A stretch of DNA of 17,758 nucleotides from assembly GCA_964629965.1 (NCBI GenBank), contig CAZVRZ010000114.1, positions 1-17,758 of the forward strand, given 5' to 3'. Source of the DNA: CAZVRZ01 sp964629965 (GTDB lineage Bacteria; Chloroflexota; Anaerolineae; Anaerolineales; UBA4823). Made by a program: the position numbers and the translations under genes. A model generated the notes under the pieces. The model made no database searches and had not been told where the DNA came from. It worked only from the letters and a program-made list of their open reading frames with translations. Shown here in pieces: positions 16,301 to 17,758 of this stretch; positions within the stretch are counted from its first letter, which is position 1; each line of letters begins with the position of its first letter.

Positions 16301-16793
16301 CAATATGCAGTTCAATGTGTGGTAAAGAGAGCTCTATTTGCATTTGAGCCAACGCACGCTGCATATCCAGAGCAGCCTGCAGTGCGCGTTCAGGATCATC
16401 TTCGTGAGATAACGGCGCGCCAAAAATTGCCATCAGGCCGTCTCCGGTATATTTATCGAGCCGCCCCCCGTGCTGAACGACGCTGCGAGTCATTTCGTCC
16501 AGGCAGCGATTGAGCAGCAGCACGGTCTCTTCAGGATCCAATTCGGCAGACAGGCGGGTGAATCCCGCGATATCGGCGAACAGGATGACCACAAAGCGGC
16601 GCTCCCCTTCCATCAAAGCCTGCATGGAAATAGGAGTATTCTGCACCAGCGCGCCGCCGCAATGAACACAGCTCTCCTGCCCGGGTAAGTTTTCTAAACC
16701 GCACAAAGGGCAGAGTTGAGGCAGCGCCTCGCCGCACCGGCCGCAATAGCAAAAATCGGGCGGATTTTCCGCACCGCAGATTTGACAAATCAT
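13296..16793 (-). CDS. Zinc-ribbon / class III adenylate cyclase / AAA ATPase / TPR signalling protein
   Basis: An 1165-residue cytosolic protein. Residues 3-47 hold two four-cysteine ribbons (CQICG...CGRCG and CPLCG...CVHCG). Residues about 64-215 form a class III cyclase domain. The metal-binding Asp are D74 (FADIAGFT) and D118 (YTGDGLMA), the purine-selecting position is K114, the second is T185 (YTTIGTPVN), and the transition-state residues are N192 and R196. Lys with Thr is the class IIIb pattern, so ATP is the likely substrate. A large ATPase follows with Walker A GDVGIGKS (290-297) and Walker B LVFEDLHWAD near 421-430. At least eight 40-residue TPRs fill the C-terminal third. The start at 16793 has GGGAG 7 bases upstream; a longer frame to 16871 would overlap the Lgt-like gene. 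It lies 55 bases after that gene. Confidence 0.95.
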   Translation of the reverse strand: MICQICGAENPPDFCYCGRCGEALPQLCPLCGLENLPGQESCVHCGGALVQNTPISMQALMEGERRFVVILFADIAGFTRLSAELDPEETVLLLNRCLDEMTRSVVQHGGRLDKYTGDGLMAIFGAPLSHEDDPERALQAALDMQRALAQMQIELSLPHIELHIGLACGLVVAAGIGGQGRKEYTTIGTPVNLAARLEDASTIGQILVNEDLARLGEQKFNFRPLVLDLQGFEGETKVYELLDRRSGGPLLRRSGPLQAPIIARTEELALFQRQFENLANGSGGILSIIGDVGIGKSRLVRETRLRLEQSQITVKWLAGSALESGVTHRYGCLQSLVRSALEPALEETGNLGECFQCHLQELLAERAEETYLYLGQLLGIPLDALDRERLAWMEPERLTSHTARLFRDWLEALSRQQPLVLVFEDLHWADPASVEFIDLILPVIEQAPVLLILVFRPEQDRPFWKLRSLAAGAYPDRYSEVWLKLLPPAAVETLVSKLLGAVQPPRRALELIMNRTEGNPLFIEEIVQSMLDQGALIQQDESRWDIAPDWSEVSVPDTIQGILQARIDRLDRDAKRVLQVAACAGRRFSLPLLLDIGPGVGIPKNTLQPRLRTLEEAGLIQRMADTRPVVENARLQQEYTFRHVLIRDIVHSSLLRANRTQIHAAIAEWYENQPFSESSPPYALLAYHYDQANDTDKQREYYVKAGRHAAQSYANQEASDYYARALKLMIEESERIPLLLEWEKVLFLLGDLAQRKIVLDELLQLAGSERNEALMASIYNRMANWHESQSNYSMSRTVFMQALEVAQRSGDRHAEAESRLGIASAAWRLGQLEDALEAARQAIEVARICQDPAREATGLTTMGVVYRTLGRLDDARAGYTQALELRRGVQDWRGEAISLTQLGNVLYDQGCYSEAYDNFQQATNLFGKVGDVRGEAWSLGCLGSLYWQCGYFEAARSAAEEALAIRRSIGDRRGEAIVMSDMGSALLALGETEAAIDYHAKALDLLRQAGARVDEVETLTCLGIAYEKIGRFDQAGEAHQSAYELRQKLGQTHKEVDNLAGLARMAQQNQDLEQARTLCLQALTILRSGGLGYSRFPFLVYLTVFRILSAVNEQDLARQVLAEAYNALIERSRRITDLLLRESFLERVPEHRELLQTWQNKPVSK
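13747..14366 (-). repeat. In-register 120-base repeats encoding TPR units
   Basis: The plus-strand phrase GCTTCGCCGCGC recurs at 13867, 13987 and 14107. Degraded versions start at 14227 (GCTTCACGCGCC) and 14347 (GCTTCTGCGTGCC), and a weaker one at 13747. The spacing is exactly 120 bases each time, that is 40 codons. On the coding strand it encodes the Arg-Gly-Glu-Ala motif between consecutive TPR helices. The lack of any indel over six units indicates tandem duplication within the gene or strong selection on repeat length. Confidence 0.8.
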
Positions 16794-16848
16794 TTCTGCT
16801 CTCCCACTGCCAACAAGTAACCAGCGAATGACAGGCAAGCTTTGATTG

Positions 16849-17661
16849 TCATAACGTATCCACACCCTCATGGGAGGGCAATTTTATGAACGTTCTCAAA
16901 AAGTTTCGTATCCCAGGTAAAAAGACCGCTATGCCCCATCCAGCGCAGATGATCAGCAAAACCAAGGCGCCCCAGGCATCGGAACGCATAGAATGCCAAA
17001 AGGGTGTTGGATCGACCCGGAAATATGAAAGGATCAGTAGCTGCAAAGAAATACCCAGGCTCCCAAGAGCCGCCAGTCCACCCGGGTAAAGCTTCACCGC
17101 TGGGCGGATACGTTCTAACAACCACAATTCCACCATAGTGGTCAAGGCGCCCACGAGCTGGGTAGGCCAGCGTATTTGATAATTTCCCCATTCATCGATC
17201 ACCGGCAGCCCCCGGCCGCTGGCAATGACCGGACCGTAGCAACAGCCCGTAAACCAACACCCCAGCCAGGCAGCCAGGGTGAGACATAAACCGAGGCGCA
17301 AGAGCTGGTCGGCCAGTAAAGCAGGCGAACCCCGCAAGATAACAGCCACCACAGAAATACCCAGCAATGCGCCCAAGATGGCGCCAATCCCTGACAATCC
17401 ACCCGACCAAATCTGAAAAGCATCAGGAATATGGGCCTGATAATAATCCCAGTGCGCCAGCACATACACCAGCCTGCTGCCTGCCAGGCCCAAAAGGAAC
17501 ACGCCAAGCGCCTGGTCGATCAGGCCGGCAGCCTGTTTCTTGGGAACCTGCCAGGTGATCCACACCAGGCCGGCTACCATTGTTATTGCCATCAACACAG
17601 AAAAGAGGGATATCATTTCGTTCTGGCTGAACAGAAAAGAAAAAGAGTGCTCCAACCACAA
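16849..17661 (-). CDS. Divergent Lgt-like (prolipoprotein diacylglyceryl transferase family) membrane protein
   Basis: A 270-residue protein with about seven hydrophobic segments and the Lgt layout: GSRLVYVLAHWDYY near 61-74 (GARLGYVL in Lgt), WSGGLSGIGAILGALLG near 85-101, WLGCWFTGCCYGPV at 132-145, RWPTQL at 164-169 and YFRVDP at 213-218. Canonical Lgt transfers diacylglycerol from phosphatidylglycerol to lipoprotein cysteines. Here the His of the HGG motif aligns with Ile93, and the GRIGN...NGE signature is replaced by WLGCW...GCC. Only the Arg of the FFRxPD-like motif (R215) and the GSR Arg (R63) remain. It is therefore probably a member of the GCCxG branch, whose role I do not know. The start is uncertain: TTG at 17661, or ATG at 17616 (255 residues); neither has a ribosome binding site. 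The cyclase gene follows after 55 bases. Confidence 0.85.
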   Translation of the reverse strand: MWLEHSFSFLFSQNEMISLFSVLMAITMVAGLVWITWQVPKKQAAGLIDQALGVFLLGLAGSRLVYVLAHWDYYQAHIPDAFQIWSGGLSGIGAILGALLGISVVAVILRGSPALLADQLLRLGLCLTLAAWLGCWFTGCCYGPVIASGRGLPVIDEWGNYQIRWPTQLVGALTTMVELWLLERIRPAVKLYPGGLAALGSLGISLQLLILSYFRVDPTPFWHSMRSDAWGALVLLIICAGWGIAVFLPGIRNFLRTFIKLPSHEGVDTL

Positions 17662-17758
17662 GAATCAAAGGAATAATTAATCATACCATAAGGTATAACA
17701 CCTTAGGGTAATCGCATTTGGAATAGGTGTGAGAAAATTGTCGTACGGAGGCAAGTAC
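17662..17758. promoter_or_regulatory. Upstream region with interlocking palindromes and a ribosome binding site for an off-window gene
   Basis: Two overlapping inverted repeats lie just upstream of the Lgt-like gene: ATACC-ATAA-GGTAT (17683-17696) and TAAGGT-ATAAC-ACCTTA (17689-17705), both perfect in their arms. On the minus strand TATGAT at 17681-17686 could be a -10 box for the Lgt-like operon and overlaps the first repeat, as an operator would. On the plus strand GGAGG at 17747-17751 looks like a ribosome binding site, so a gene on the plus strand probably begins at or just beyond 17759. Confidence 0.45.

Noticed and set aside
16794..16871. N-terminal extension of the cyclase to 16871
   Set aside because: It would overlap the Lgt-like gene, has no ribosome binding site, and the ATG at 16793 has GGGAG at 7 bases and starts directly at the zinc ribbon.
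1..17758. tRNA, rRNA, CRISPR, insertion sequence or prophage elements
   Set aside because: Searched by eye on both strands; no tRNA arms, regularly spaced short repeats, transposase or integrase motifs were found.

Overview
The window looks like chromosomal DNA of a bacterium, most likely a member of the Chloroflexota (Anaerolineae-like). This rests on gene content and protein style: a large zinc-ribbon/class III cyclase/AAA/TPR protein, a Ste24-type M48 protease, an exported bactofilin-like membrane protein, a zinc-ribbon rhomboid, a cytosolic S9 peptidase, and a moderately GC-rich genome with very frequent CCAGG/CCTGG pentamers. I see no rRNA, tRNA, CRISPR array, insertion sequence or phage gene. 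The phylum is an inference; no marker gene is present.

Layout. (1) 1-253 holds no recognisable gene. (2) 254-2561 carries the first two steps of the oxidative pentose phosphate pathway as a divergent pair, pgl on the minus strand and zwf on the plus strand. (3) 2558-5675, minus strand: a histidine kinase, a NarL/LuxR-type response regulator (4-base ATGA overlap) and an M48 membrane metalloprotease, a probable operon. zwf and the M48 gene converge and their stop codons overlap. (4) 5701-7094, minus strand: an exported bactofilin-like protein with C-terminal membrane helices, closed by a strong terminator. (5) 7095-7367 is a divergent control region with four to five copies of a GTCATATRAC palindrome, a good plus-strand promoter and a leader with competing stems. 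(6) 7368-8365: azlC-azlD, branched-chain amino acid exporter subunits. (7) 8497-13228, plus strand: a protein of unknown function with TIM-barrel-like features, an aldo/keto reductase, an S9 family peptidase and a zinc-ribbon rhomboid protease, closely spaced and ended by a terminator at 13289-13320. (8) 13296-17661, minus strand: a divergent Lgt-like membrane protein followed by a 1165-residue zinc-ribbon/class IIIb cyclase/AAA ATPase/TPR signalling protein. (9) 17662-17758 is the upstream region of that operon; it contains interlocking palindromes and a plus-strand ribosome binding site whose gene lies outside the window.

How the parts may work together. pgl and zwf supply NADPH. The kinase-regulator-M48 operon next to an exported bactofilin-like protein suggests an envelope sensing or stress module, comparable in logic (not homology) to two-component control of membrane metalloproteases elsewhere. 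The palindromes between the bactofilin-like gene and azlCD are the most promising regulatory signal, and the adjacent response regulator is the simplest candidate to bind them. The most unusual proteins are the Lgt-like protein, in which several canonical Lgt residues are replaced, and the cyclase it is cotranscribed with. Several start sites were moved inward from the longest reading frame because of ribosome binding sites, a terminator, or -10 boxes placed for leaderless transcription.
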